Assembly (NCBI RefSeq): GCF_024809975.1
Contig: NZ_JANUDY010000009.1
Location: 1 to 64,000 of the forward strand
Direction of reading: 5' to 3'
Length of the DNA stretch: 64,000 nt
From: Comamonas sp. BIGb0152
GTDB taxonomy: Bacteria; Pseudomonadota; Gammaproteobacteria; Burkholderiales; Burkholderiaceae_C
A program made the translations under genes and the position numbers. This document shows positions 25,916 to 33,688 of this stretch, piece by piece. The notes under the pieces were generated by a model that searched no databases, had not been told where the DNA came from, and saw only the letters and a list, made by a program, of their open reading frames with translations. Each line of letters opens with the position of its first letter. Position 1 is the first letter of the stretch.

Positions 25916-25964
25916 TTGATCTAGATCAAATGTGCATTAGGGGTTTCCACCTAAACTGATTTTT
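25916..25964 (+). promoter_or_regulatory. FNR/Anr box and class II promoter
   Basis: A perfect FNR consensus palindrome, TTGAT-CTAG-ATCAA (25916-25929), is centred at 25922.5. A TAAACT hexamer at 25952-25957 fits a -10, which puts the start site near 25964 and the box at about -41.5, the spacing of class II FNR-activated promoters. No good -35 is present, as expected for an activator-dependent promoter. It points to the ABC-phosphatase gene. The rest of 25742-25976 shows no gene. Confidence 0.7.
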
Positions 25965-26099
25965 TCGAAACATTAATTGACGATTGGTGTTTCCTTTTCC
26001 CAATGGCGGTGGTTGTTGCGATCACTGCAAGGGGGCGGTTGGCGCTGCGCCGGGGTGCGAGCTCCAGCTTCGGCCATTGTGCTTACCGCTCAACTCCCA

Positions 26100-27506
26100 A
26101 TGCCGCCCAGCGGCCTCCATCGCGTGCAACCAACAACACCCGTTCTGGAAACAGACAACTGGGGCGTGGCCTATGGTGACAAGGTCATCCTCACCGGCCT
26201 GCAACTGCAGATCGCGCCGCGCGCCATCACGGCCTTGATGGGGCCGGTGGGCGGCGGCAAGTCCACCTTGCTGCGCAGCCTGGCCGGCCTCAATGACGAG
26301 AACCCGCGTTTTGTGCAATGGGGGCAGCTGCGCTATGCCGGCCAGCCCCTGGCGGGCGAGCACCGGCCGCACCTGGTGCGCCAGCATGTGCGGCTGATGC
26401 AGGCCAGCGTGCAGGACTCGCTCAGTGAGCTGCTGCAACTGGCCCATCCGCTGTCCGGTCTTGACCGGCGCGCCTGGTGCGAGGCCTACCTGGAGCGCAT
26501 GGGGTTTGCCGATATCAAACCCATGCTGGCGCAGCCAGCCATCGAGCTGTCCCCGCTCTACCAACGCGCCATTGCCATCTTGCGCGAGGCAGCCGCTGAG
26601 CCGGCCTTGCTGATGTGCGACGAGCCCACCGCCGATCTGCAGGATTACGACAGCTACCTGCTGCTGGAGTTGCTCAAACGCCTTGCCCGGGAGCGGGCGG
26701 TGCTGCTGGTGACCCACAACCAGCGCCATGCCCACAAGGTGGCCGACCATGTGCTGCTGCTGGCGGGCGGGGCGGTGCAGGAGACCAGCCGTGCCGAGCC
26801 ATTTTTCTCGGCCCCGTACTCTCCGGCCGGCCAGCAGTTTGTGCGCAGCGGCAGCTGTGCGGTGGTGGTGCCCGAGCTGTCGGTGCAGGAGGCCATGCAG
26901 GCCGAGCCTGCGCCTGCAGCGGCGGTGCCGGCACCTACGGCCGCCCAGGCGGCGCGCCAAAGCCAGCGTGCCGTCTTGCCCGATCTGGCCCTGGCCAACC
27001 CGGTGCTGGCCGCCGCGCACTATGTGCCCGGTGCGCGCGGGCCGCGTGGCTTTGCCTGGCTGGTGCCCGGCAAGCTGGCCGGCACGCCGCTGCCCGGTGT
27101 GGTCAACGACGTCGATGTCGACATGCAGGCCTTGAAGCGCTGTGGCGTCACCGTGCTGGTGTCGCTCACCGAGCAGGACATCGACCAAGCCGCGCTGGCC
27201 CGCCATGGCCTGCGCAATGTGCATCTGCCCGTGCATGACCGCGAGCCGCCCTCGGTATCGCAGTTGCAGATGCTGATGCTCAAGATGAAACGCCTGCTGC
27301 TGGACGGCGAGGTGTTGGCCGTGCACTGCCTGGCAGGCCTGGGCCGCACCGGCACCGTGCTGGCCGCCTGGCTGGTATTTGAAGGCATCACGGCCGAGGA
27401 AGCGCTGCGCCGTGTGCGCGTGATCGAGCCGCAGTACGTGCAGTCGGAGCGACAGGAAAACGCGCTCTCGGCTTACGAAGAAATGCTGCTGGAAAAAATG
27501 GGCTGA
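26100..27506 (+). CDS. ABC ATPase fused to a dual-specificity/tyrosine phosphatase domain
   Basis: 468 residues from ATG 26100. N-terminal half is an ABC ATPase resembling PstB-type proteins: Walker A GPVGGGKST (48-56), Q-loop RLMQAS, a signature reduced to LSPLYQR instead of LSGGQ, Walker B LLMCDEPTADL (D174, E175) and H-loop LLVTHNQRH. After an Ala/Pro linker the C-terminal half has a phosphatase P-loop HCLAGLGRTG (C410, R416) and a probable general acid in PVHDREPPS (D380). No membrane segments and no permease nearby. The frame is open to a TTG at 25977 and a GTG at 26079 is also possible; the stretch before 26100 looks noncoding, and no start has a clear ribosome-binding site. Substrate and role unknown; a regulator rather than a transporter subunit is likely. 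Confidence 0.8.
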   Translation: MPPSGLHRVQPTTPVLETDNWGVAYGDKVILTGLQLQIAPRAITALMGPVGGGKSTLLRSLAGLNDENPRFVQWGQLRYAGQPLAGEHRPHLVRQHVRLMQASVQDSLSELLQLAHPLSGLDRRAWCEAYLERMGFADIKPMLAQPAIELSPLYQRAIAILREAAAEPALLMCDEPTADLQDYDSYLLLELLKRLARERAVLLVTHNQRHAHKVADHVLLLAGGAVQETSRAEPFFSAPYSPAGQQFVRSGSCAVVVPELSVQEAMQAEPAPAAAVPAPTAAQAARQSQRAVLPDLALANPVLAAAHYVPGARGPRGFAWLVPGKLAGTPLPGVVNDVDVDMQALKRCGVTVLVSLTEQDIDQAALARHGLRNVHLPVHDREPPSVSQLQMLMLKMKRLLLDGEVLAVHCLAGLGRTGTVLAAWLVFEGITAEEALRRVRVIEPQYVQSERQENALSAYEEMLLEKMG

Positions 27507-27561
27507 AACCGGCGACTGGCGCCGGCCCCTGTCATCAAACCCCTTTGAAGGAACACATTAC

Positions 27562-27966
27562 ATGTCCATGGATACCGTTTTGCAGAAAGTTGCCACCTTT
27601 GTGCCCGAATGCCTGGCCGCCGGCTATGTCGATGTGGCCACCGGCATGCTGCTGGCCATTCGCACGGTGGATTCGCACCCCCGTGAGGTGATCGACCTGG
27701 TGGCCGCTGCGACGGCCGACCTCTTCAACGGCCCCAATGTGTCGATGATCGAGCGCATGTTCAAGAAGTCGCGTGGCCTGCAAGACGATGGCCACCACTA
27801 CTTCCAGGAGATCATCGTCAACAGCGACAACCTGATCCACATCTTCATGCGCGGCAAGACCAACCCCGAGTATGTGGCCGTGCTGGTGTGCCGGCGCACG
27901 GCCAACCTGGGCATGGCGCTGACCAAGGCGCGCATCATCATGCCCGAGCTCGAAGCCTCTCTGTAA
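27562..27966 (+). CDS. Roadblock/LC7-like small protein
   Basis: 134 residues. The pattern CLAAGYVDVATGMLLAIRTV in the N-terminal third and AVLVCRRTANLGMALTKAR near the end follows a Roadblock/LC7-type fold (alpha-beta with a central helix), which usually binds small GTPases or serves as a scaffold dimer; the assignment is by pattern only. No membrane segment or signal. A good ribosome-binding site (GAAGGA) precedes the ATG. It lies 55 bases after the ABC-phosphatase fusion with only a CCGGCG-actgg-CGCCGG hairpin lacking a T-run between, and 13 bases before arsC, so co-transcription is likely. Confidence 0.65.
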   Translation: MSMDTVLQKVATFVPECLAAGYVDVATGMLLAIRTVDSHPREVIDLVAAATADLFNGPNVSMIERMFKKSRGLQDDGHHYFQEIIVNSDNLIHIFMRGKTNPEYVAVLVCRRTANLGMALTKARIIMPELEASL

Positions 27967-27979
27967 TAAGATCGGGGGC

Positions 27980-28336
27980 ATGGCCCAAGACACGATCACC
28001 ATCTACCACAACCCGCGCTGCAGCAACTCGCGCAGCGCGCTGGCGCTGTTGGAGGCGCAAGGCGTCCAGCCCCAGATCGTCGACTACCTGCATGCGCAGC
28101 TGGACGCCGCGCATCTGGGCGCGCTGATCGCCCAGCTGGGCCTGCCGGTGCGCGAGGTCATGCGCAGCAAGGACGCCCTCTACCAGGAACTGGGTCTGGG
28201 CCGCGAGGGCCTGAGCGATGCCGAGCTGATCGCGCAGATCGCTGCCCACCCCGCGCTGCTCAACCGGCCGATTGTGGTGAGCGCCAAGGGCGCGCGTTTG
28301 TGCCGTCCACCTGAGCGCGTGCTCGAACTGCTGTGA
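27980..28336 (+). CDS. arsC: ArsC-family arsenate reductase (glutaredoxin type)
   Basis: 118 residues. The catalytic cysteine is in ITIYHNPRCSNSR, the arginine-containing motif is NRPIVVSAKGARLCRPPERV, and length matches plasmid R773-type ArsC. The family reduces arsenate with glutathione and glutaredoxin, but many chromosomal copies such as this one lack arsR/arsB neighbours and their substrate is unproven. It follows the Roadblock-like gene by 13 bases. Confidence 0.88.
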   Translation: MAQDTITIYHNPRCSNSRSALALLEAQGVQPQIVDYLHAQLDAAHLGALIAQLGLPVREVMRSKDALYQELGLGREGLSDAELIAQIAAHPALLNRPIVVSAKGARLCRPPERVLELL

Positions 28337-28337
28337 T

Positions 28338-28384
28338 GGGCCTGGCGCGGACCCCCGCTGCGCAGCGGCCTTAGCCAGGGCCCA
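28338..28384. repeat. Nested inverted repeat between arsC and cls
   Basis: An outer arm GGCCTGGC pairs with GCCAGGGCC, and an inner CCGCTGCGCAGCGG palindrome sits between them. There is no T-run, so it is more likely an RNA structure or palindromic repeat than a terminator. Confidence 0.4.
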
Positions 28385-28388
28385 GACC

Positions 28389-29792
28389 ATGCTGCGCGTG
28401 ACCGTACTTTCTGGCCTGGGCCACACGATTGCGGTGATGGTGGCGCTGCTGATCTACACCCTGGTCACCCGCGCCGGGCACCAGCGCCGCCACCCCGCCT
28501 CGGCGATTGGCTGGGTGCTGGGCATGCTCACGTTTCCCTATCTGTTTTTGCCGCTGTTTTTGGTGTTTGGGCCGCGCAAGGCGGTGCGGCCGCCGGCGCA
28601 TGCCGTTACGCCCAACGCTGGCCTGCGCCGCAGCACCGTGCCCCAGCAGGTGCCCGCCTGGGCCGGCCAGCTGCTGGCCAGCATGGAGCTGGATGCGGCC
28701 CAGCCCAATGCACAAGTGGTTTTTCACGAGGATGGGCTGCAGGCGCTGCAGCAGTTATTGCTGTTGATTGAGCAAGCCCGGCGCAGCCTGGACCTGAGCA
28801 CCTATGTATTTGCCGATGATGTGGTGGGGCGCCAGATTGGCGCGGCGCTGCAGCAGGCGGCACAGCGCGGTGTCAAGGTGCGGCTGCTGATCGATGGCGT
28901 GGGCTGCTGGCGCTTGCTGCCTTCGCGGCTGCGCCAGTTGCGGCGCTCGGGGGTGCTGGTGCGCCGCTTTATGGTGCCCATGCTGCAGCCGATTCGCGGT
29001 GGCAGCAACCTGCGCAACCACCGCAAACTGGCGGTGGCTGATGGCGTGCATGTCTGGAGCGGAGGGCGCAACCTGGCCGACGAGTACTTTCTGCCCAGCA
29101 GCGCCGGGCACCCGGCCTGGGTGGACCTGAGCTTTAGCGTGCAGGGCGCCCTGGCCGGTGTGGTGACCGCGCAGTTTGAGGCCGACTGGCGCGCCGCACG
29201 GGGCCGGCGCCGCCCTATGTGGTTGTCGCCCGCGATGGCGCTGGGCGGGGGCGACCAGGCCTGGGCCCAGTGGCTGCCCAGCGGGCCCGACCATGCCGAC
29301 GATACCCTGCATGCGCTGTACCTGGCCAGCGCCTTCCACGCGCAGCGCTCCATCACCTTGGTGAGCCCTTATTTTGTGCCCGACGATGCGCTGCTGGAGG
29401 CCTGGTGCCTGGCCTGCCGGCGGGGTGTGCGGCTGCGCATTGTGGTGCCCCAGTGCTCTAACCACCGCCTGGCGGACTGGGCCCGTGAGCGTGCCTTGCG
29501 CGCCTTGGTGCTGGCGGGGGCCGAGGTGTTCTGCTCACCGCATATGGTGCATGCCAAGGTGGTGATTGTGGACGACAGCATGGGGCTGTGCGGGTCGGCC
29601 AACCTGGATGGGCGCAGCCTGTTCTTGAACTACGAAGCCATGACCGCTTTCTACAGCGCCTCCGAGATTGCCTGGCTGCACCAATGGTGCAGCCAGCAGA
29701 TGCAGCAAAGCAGTGCCTATGTCTACCGCCGGCCCAGCTGGTGGCGGGATGTGGGCGAGGGTCTGGTGCGCGCGGTGGCCTTCCAGCTGTAG
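28389..29792 (+). CDS. cls: Cardiolipin synthase (phospholipase D family)
   Basis: 467 residues. Two N-terminal membrane segments (HTIAVMVALLIYTLVT and IGWVLGMLTFPYLFLPLFLV) precede two PLD catalytic motifs: NHRKLAVADG, followed by WSGGRNLADEY, and HAKVVIVDDSMGLCGSANLD. It condenses two phosphatidylglycerol molecules into cardiolipin at the inner membrane. It starts 52 bases after arsC in the same direction and may belong to the same transcript. The gene lacks its own strong promoter-like sequence. Confidence 0.92.
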   Translation: MLRVTVLSGLGHTIAVMVALLIYTLVTRAGHQRRHPASAIGWVLGMLTFPYLFLPLFLVFGPRKAVRPPAHAVTPNAGLRRSTVPQQVPAWAGQLLASMELDAAQPNAQVVFHEDGLQALQQLLLLIEQARRSLDLSTYVFADDVVGRQIGAALQQAAQRGVKVRLLIDGVGCWRLLPSRLRQLRRSGVLVRRFMVPMLQPIRGGSNLRNHRKLAVADGVHVWSGGRNLADEYFLPSSAGHPAWVDLSFSVQGALAGVVTAQFEADWRAARGRRRPMWLSPAMALGGGDQAWAQWLPSGPDHADDTLHALYLASAFHAQRSITLVSPYFVPDDALLEAWCLACRRGVRLRIVVPQCSNHRLADWARERALRALVLAGAEVFCSPHMVHAKVVIVDDSMGLCGSANLDGRSLFLNYEAMTAFYSASEIAWLHQWCSQQMQQSSAYVYRRPSWWRDVGEGLVRAVAFQL

Positions 29793-29853
29793 GCGTGAGC
29801 GGCTTGGCGGTCCAGACCTGCTCGGACCCGTGAAACCAGGCCCTCGGGCTCTA

Positions 29854-29877
29854 AAAGAAAACCGCCCGAAGGCGGCT
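29854..29877 (-). terminator. Terminator of the 29882 IPTL-CTERM gene
   Basis: On the minus strand a GCCGCC-ttcg-GGCGGT stem is followed by TTTTCTTTT. It could also weakly serve cls from the other side. Confidence 0.75.
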
Positions 29878-29881
29878 GGCA

Positions 29882-31069
29882 TCATCGTTGAGCGCGTCGG
29901 CGTGAACGGGCCATGCCCCATCCCGCCATCAGGCCCGACAGGCCCAGCAATCCCCAGATACCGAGCGTGGGAACCGCCTTGGCAGCCACGGGTTGCGGCG
30001 GGGTGGCGGTCTTGATGGGGCCGAAGGCAGCACTGCACACCTCGGGCCCGACCAAGGTGCCACGCACTGCGACAGGGGTGACGCAGTAGTACAGATAGGC
30101 CTTGTCGTCGGCTGCTTGCGTGGTGTAGGCCACCGTGGCCGCTGCACCCAGCGTACTGCCCGATTGCAGCACCGTGCCCTGAGCGGCTTGGGTCAGGCTG
30201 GCATTGGCGCTGCGCACCCATTGGTAGCGCGTGCCCGCGCTGCTGCTGTCTTCCGGATCGGTTTCGGTGTCCGCATAGCTGTAGGTGCCTGTCAGTGTCT
30301 GGCCGACTTCGGGCTGGCCGCTGACGGCAGGGACGGCACTGGGTGCATCATTGGCGACGCAGGCATTGGCGCCCGAGATGGCCGCTGCAAAGCCCATGGC
30401 GGGGTTGCCGCTTTTGACATAGACCGTGATGGTGTTGGCCCCTGCCTGCCAATCGGGCGATGCCATGGCAATGCTGAGCCAGCGGTAGCTGCCAAAGCCG
30501 TTGTAGTTGAACTGGTTGGTGGTGCCCGCCTGGGGCAGGCCCCAGGTTCCCGCGCCCCGTGCCAGCTGCGATTGGCCGTTGATGAAGATATCCACCACCG
30601 AGTTGTCCGCGCTGTAAGTCATCGAGGGCTGAAAGCTGCCCAGAGAGACGCTGGGATCAAGATTGAACTCCACCTGGAACAGCGCATCGATATTGCCGTA
30701 GTTGGCCCCGTCGATGTAGGGCTGGCTACCCCAGGCATTCAGCCCAATCCATTGCGCAGCGCTGCTGTTGGCTGGCGTGCTGGTCCAGTTGGCATTGCGG
30801 TTGGTGACGATGGCTGCATCACCAAAGCTGCCCCAGTTGACCGGGCTGCTGCCCGCGTAGGCCTGCAGGTACTGGAAGCGCCAACGCCCGTCGATGGCAG
30901 GGTTGGCTGCGCTGGGCTGGCCGGTGTTGAGCTGCGCCAGCGAGTTGGGGCTGCAATCGATGGTGACAGGGGTTTGTGCTTGCACCTGCAGCGCGCAGAG
31001 CCCCAAGGTCGCTGCCAGAAGGGCATGGAGGGCCCATGGGCGACCTGGGTGTATTTGTCGATGGAGCAT
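29882..31069 (-). CDS. IPTL-CTERM surface protein with repeat domain
   Basis: 395 residues. Signal peptide (ALLAATLGLCALQVQAQ), a beta-rich region with many Trp/Tyr residues, then a roughly 90-residue domain (SGQPEVGQTLTGTYSYADT through CVTPVAVRGTLVGPEVC) that closely matches one in the protein at 34277. It ends in an IPTL-CTERM signal: AVPTLGIWGLLGLSGLMAGW followed by ARSRRRAQR. Such tails are predicted substrates of exosortase H and direct cell-surface or extracellular sorting. No exosortase gene is in the window. Function of the mature part unknown. A 16-base perfect palindrome lies just before the start. Confidence 0.82.
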   Translation of the reverse strand: MLHRQIHPGRPWALHALLAATLGLCALQVQAQTPVTIDCSPNSLAQLNTGQPSAANPAIDGRWRFQYLQAYAGSSPVNWGSFGDAAIVTNRNANWTSTPANSSAAQWIGLNAWGSQPYIDGANYGNIDALFQVEFNLDPSVSLGSFQPSMTYSADNSVVDIFINGQSQLARGAGTWGLPQAGTTNQFNYNGFGSYRWLSIAMASPDWQAGANTITVYVKSGNPAMGFAAAISGANACVANDAPSAVPAVSGQPEVGQTLTGTYSYADTETDPEDSSSAGTRYQWVRSANASLTQAAQGTVLQSGSTLGAAATVAYTTQAADDKAYLYYCVTPVAVRGTLVGPEVCSAAFGPIKTATPPQPVAAKAVPTLGIWGLLGLSGLMAGWGMARSRRRAQR

Positions 31070-31084
31070 GGCGATTGGATTTAA

Positions 31085-31100
31085 TAAATCAATTGATTTA
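31085..31100. promoter_or_regulatory. 16-bp perfect palindrome upstream of an IPTL-CTERM gene
   Basis: TAAATCAATTGATTTA, ending 15 bases before the start codon at 31069 on the minus strand. It is a plausible operator or part of an AT-rich promoter. It is not an FNR box, because the half-sites abut and point the other way. Confidence 0.35.
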
Positions 31101-31252
31101 TGATTCTTTCAAATCCAATAGAAATTGTCTGTAGTCAATTCTGATCAATCTATAGCTGTTGAGAATTGTCCACAGAGTTGTGACATTTGCTACAGGTTCA
31201 GGAGCAAGCAGGCCGTCTGCCACCGCTCCGCTGCAACAAGGGCTGGGATGCA

Positions 31253-31287
31253 TTGACAAGTAAACCTGACATTTGCTAAAGTCAGGT
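31253..31287 (+). promoter_or_regulatory. Promoter covered by a palindromic operator
   Basis: TTGACA (31253-31258), an 18-base spacer and TAAAGT (31277-31282) make a near-consensus sigma70 promoter. A perfect inverted repeat ACCTGAC-N10-GTCAGGT (31264-31270 and 31281-31287) overlaps the spacer and -10. This is a strong candidate for autoregulation by the Xre-type protein encoded downstream. Confidence 0.65.
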
Positions 31288-31317
31288 CTACTTTACATTT
31301 TCGCTTTCATCTTGACC

Positions 31318-31728
31318 ATGCAACACGCACTGCCTCCCCCATACCCCAGCCCTTCCATGCGCGCCTACCTCATCCGCACCGCGTTGTGGATGGGCCTGTA
31401 CTGCGCCATCCATGCACTGGTCATCGTGGGCGTTTTTGATGCCATCGTTGGCACCCCAGCGGCCTGGCTGCTGGCGCTGGCCGTTTCGCTGCCGATTGCG
31501 GCGCAGCTGCGCGCCTCCTTGCAGTGGATACAGGCGGCGGATGAATACCAGCGCGCGCAGGCCATTCGCAGCGTGGTGATTGCCTGCGGCCTGGTGCTGA
31601 TGCTGTGCAGCGTCTGGGGGTTTGGCGAGAGCTATGCCGCAGCGCCCCATGCGCCGGCCTGGCTGGTGGTGCCGCTGTTCTGGCTGGTGTGGGCGCTGGT
31701 GACGTGCATCATGCGGGTGCGTGGCTGA
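31318..31728 (+). CDS. Small four-helix integral membrane protein
   Basis: 136 residues from the ATG at 31318. About four hydrophobic segments: ALWMGLYCAIHALVIVGVF, AAWLLALAVSLPIAAQL, VVIACGLVLMLCSVWGF and WLVVPLFWLVWALVTCIM. I do not recognise a named family. It is co-transcribed with the following Xre-type regulator, whose ATG overlaps this stop by one base. Pairs of a small membrane protein and a short Xre regulator recur in bacteria, but the function is not established. Confidence 0.75.
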   Translation: MQHALPPPYPSPSMRAYLIRTALWMGLYCAIHALVIVGVFDAIVGTPAAWLLALAVSLPIAAQLRASLQWIQAADEYQRAQAIRSVVIACGLVLMLCSVWGFGESYAAAPHAPAWLVVPLFWLVWALVTCIMRVRG

Positions 31729-31937
31729 TGGACAACCATTTGCGCACGCTGCGCGCCAAGGCCCAGTGGACGCAGGCCGATCTGGCGCAGCGCCTGGGGG
31801 TGTCGCGCCAGGCGGTGAATGCGCTGGAGACGGGCAAGCACGATCCCTCGCTTGATCTGGCCTACCGCATCAGCGTGGTGTTCGCGCTGCCCGTCGAGGC
31901 GATCTTCTGCAACCCCTATCGCAGCGCCGAGGCCTGA
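31728..31937 (+). CDS. Short Xre-family HTH regulator
   Basis: 69 residues. The helix-turn-helix is WTQADLAQRLGVSRQAVNALE, followed by GKHDPSLDLAYRISVVFALP, matching the short YgzD/PtrA-type Xre group (close to one HTH domain in length). It overlaps the membrane-protein stop (TGATG). It probably represses its own operon through the ACCTGAC-N10-GTCAGGT palindrome over the promoter. Confidence 0.88.
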   Translation: MDNHLRTLRAKAQWTQADLAQRLGVSRQAVNALETGKHDPSLDLAYRISVVFALPVEAIFCNPYRSAEA

Positions 31938-32240
31938 TTTTTTAACGGCCAAATGCTTGGCGCATCACTGATCTGGGTCATGGGTCTGCGCGGTGGCCGG
32001 CATCATCGGCATAGGCTGACAGGGTTTTATTTGCAATATTTCTGCTTTCGGTTGAAGCTAGAGAACATCTGCATAAACCTAGTCTTCTGTTCTATTTATG
32101 GCGGGTGACGGGTGGTTTGCAGAGCCTGCACGGGCGGGCGAGCCATGGCCATCGGGCTGCCATCTGGTCGGCAGATACGCCCTGGCTTGATCGCTCGCTT
32201 TCGCTTCGTTCATCGTCGACCTTTGTTTGAAAGCTACACC
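31938..32240. other. Intergenic region upstream of dps
   Basis: 303 bases without a convincing ORF. It contains AT-rich blocks around 32020-32100 that may hold the dps promoter, and a GTTTGCAGAGCCTGCACGG stretch near 32113 that is only weakly similar to the ends of the dispersed repeat. Confidence 0.4.
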
Positions 32241-32777
32241 ATGGCCAAATCTGACAGCAGCAGTAAAAGTGATAGCAAGGCTCGCCGCAAGGCGCCGCTG
32301 GTAACGCCCAGCGATCTGGCCGCTGGCGCCACCAAGGACATCAGCGCGGCGCTCAACGGCATCCTGGCGGACGTGTTTGCGCTCTACCTCAAAACCAAGA
32401 ATTTCCATTGGCACATGAGTGGTCCGCATTTTCGCGATTACCACCTGCTGCTCGATGAACAGGCCGACCAGCTCTATGCGATGACCGACCCCATTGCCGA
32501 GCGCATCCGCAAGGTGGGTGGCACGACCTTGCGCTCCATTGGCCATATCGCGCGCTTGCAGCGCATCAGCGACAACGATGCCGACTATGTCGATCCGCTG
32601 GATATGCTGGCTGAACTGCGCGAGGACAACCAGCAGATGGCGGCCCGCCTGCGCGAGGCCCACAACGTAACGGACGAGCACCGCGACATTGCATCATCGA
32701 GCCTGCTGGAAAACTGGATCGATGAGACCGAGCGCCGCACCTGGTTCCTGTTTGAATCCAGCCGCAGCGCAGGCTGA
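32241..32777 (+). CDS. dps: Dps family DNA-binding ferritin-like protein
   Basis: 178 residues from the ATG at 32241 (MAKSDSSSKSDSKARRKAP). The lysine/serine-rich N-terminal tail fits DNA binding. Ferroxidase residues lie in KTKNFHWHMSGPHFRDYH and LLDEQADQLYAMTD. The protein stores iron and protects DNA in stationary phase or oxidative stress. The frame is open upstream, but the lysine-rich start is typical of Dps. It appears monocistronic. Confidence 0.93.
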   Translation: MAKSDSSSKSDSKARRKAPLVTPSDLAAGATKDISAALNGILADVFALYLKTKNFHWHMSGPHFRDYHLLLDEQADQLYAMTDPIAERIRKVGGTTLRSIGHIARLQRISDNDADYVDPLDMLAELREDNQQMAARLREAHNVTDEHRDIASSSLLENWIDETERRTWFLFESSRSAG

Positions 32778-32850
32778 TTGAGCGCGCATGCTGCCCTCGG
32801 TGGCGTAAGCCCAGGGCAGCGTGGCGCTGGGCGTGCGCCGGTGTAGACGC

Positions 32851-33477
32851 TTACCGCTGGCGGCGTTGGTTCAACCAGGCCAGTGGGGCCAGCAGCAGCG
32901 ACAGCAAGGCCAGGCCCCAGGGTGCCAGCGTGGGCACGGGGGTGGCGACTGCGGTGGGCGCTACAAACGCACGGCCGACGACGTCACCGGAGGCGATGAA
33001 GCGCATGGGGCCAGGGAATGGGCATTGGGCATCAGGGCACACCGTGGAAAAGGCTTTGCTGCGCAAAGCCACCGTGGCCTCGGGCTCCACGTTGGGAGGG
33101 TTGATGGCGATGGTGCCGCCGGCATCGGTCATGGCGCTTTGCAGATCCAGCGCCAGAACCTGCTTGCCCGTCATGTCGCTGGTATCAGCAGGCGCAAAAA
33201 AGATGAATTGGGCAGGCAGGGGCGACGGAGCTGCGCAGTTCGTACCATCGCAGGTATTGCTAAAGCTGGCGGCTGGAACGCCTTCCGTGCCGGTGGTGGC
33301 AATGCTGATCCGGCTGAAGGTGTTGGTTTCTGCATCGAACACATAGGAGCCAGAGGCAGTGCCTCCATCAACGAATGTCACATTCGTCAGGGTCCATTGC
33401 ACCAAGGCGGCATGGGCTGCCGAGGCAAAGCCACCCACCGCCAGCGCCAATGCGCCCGCGCACAGTAATTTTTTCAT
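32851..33477 (-). CDS. Small IPTL-CTERM protein
   Basis: 208 residues. Signal peptide (LLCAGALALAVGGFASAAHA). The middle region begins LVQWTLTNVTFVDGGTASGSYVFDAETN, which resembles PEP-CTERM-type beta-sandwich proteins with two Cys pairs (SNTCDGTNCAAP and CPDAQCPF). It ends with the sorting signal PVPTLAPWGLALLSLLLAPL followed by NQRRQR. Predicted exosortase H cargo; mature function unknown. Confidence 0.8.
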   Translation of the reverse strand: MKKLLCAGALALAVGGFASAAHAALVQWTLTNVTFVDGGTASGSYVFDAETNTFSRISIATTGTEGVPAASFSNTCDGTNCAAPSPLPAQFIFFAPADTSDMTGKQVLALDLQSAMTDAGGTIAINPPNVEPEATVALRSKAFSTVCPDAQCPFPGPMRFIASGDVVGRAFVAPTAVATPVPTLAPWGLALLSLLLAPLAWLNQRRQR

Positions 33478-33688
33478 CGGGGATTCTCAAGGGGATTGAA
33501 TGCAAGCAAATGTATCAGAAATGTCAATGATTGATAAGTCCATCCCTGCCTGAGTGCGGGCGGTCTGAATGCCCATTCTTGCTCTGTCAGACGCCGCGCC
33601 GTCTTTGCAAAAAGCAGCAATAGGGTCTTTCTTGAGCCCCACAGATCTTGATACAGTCTGTGACTACTCCATTTTTTATGGTGCGTTT

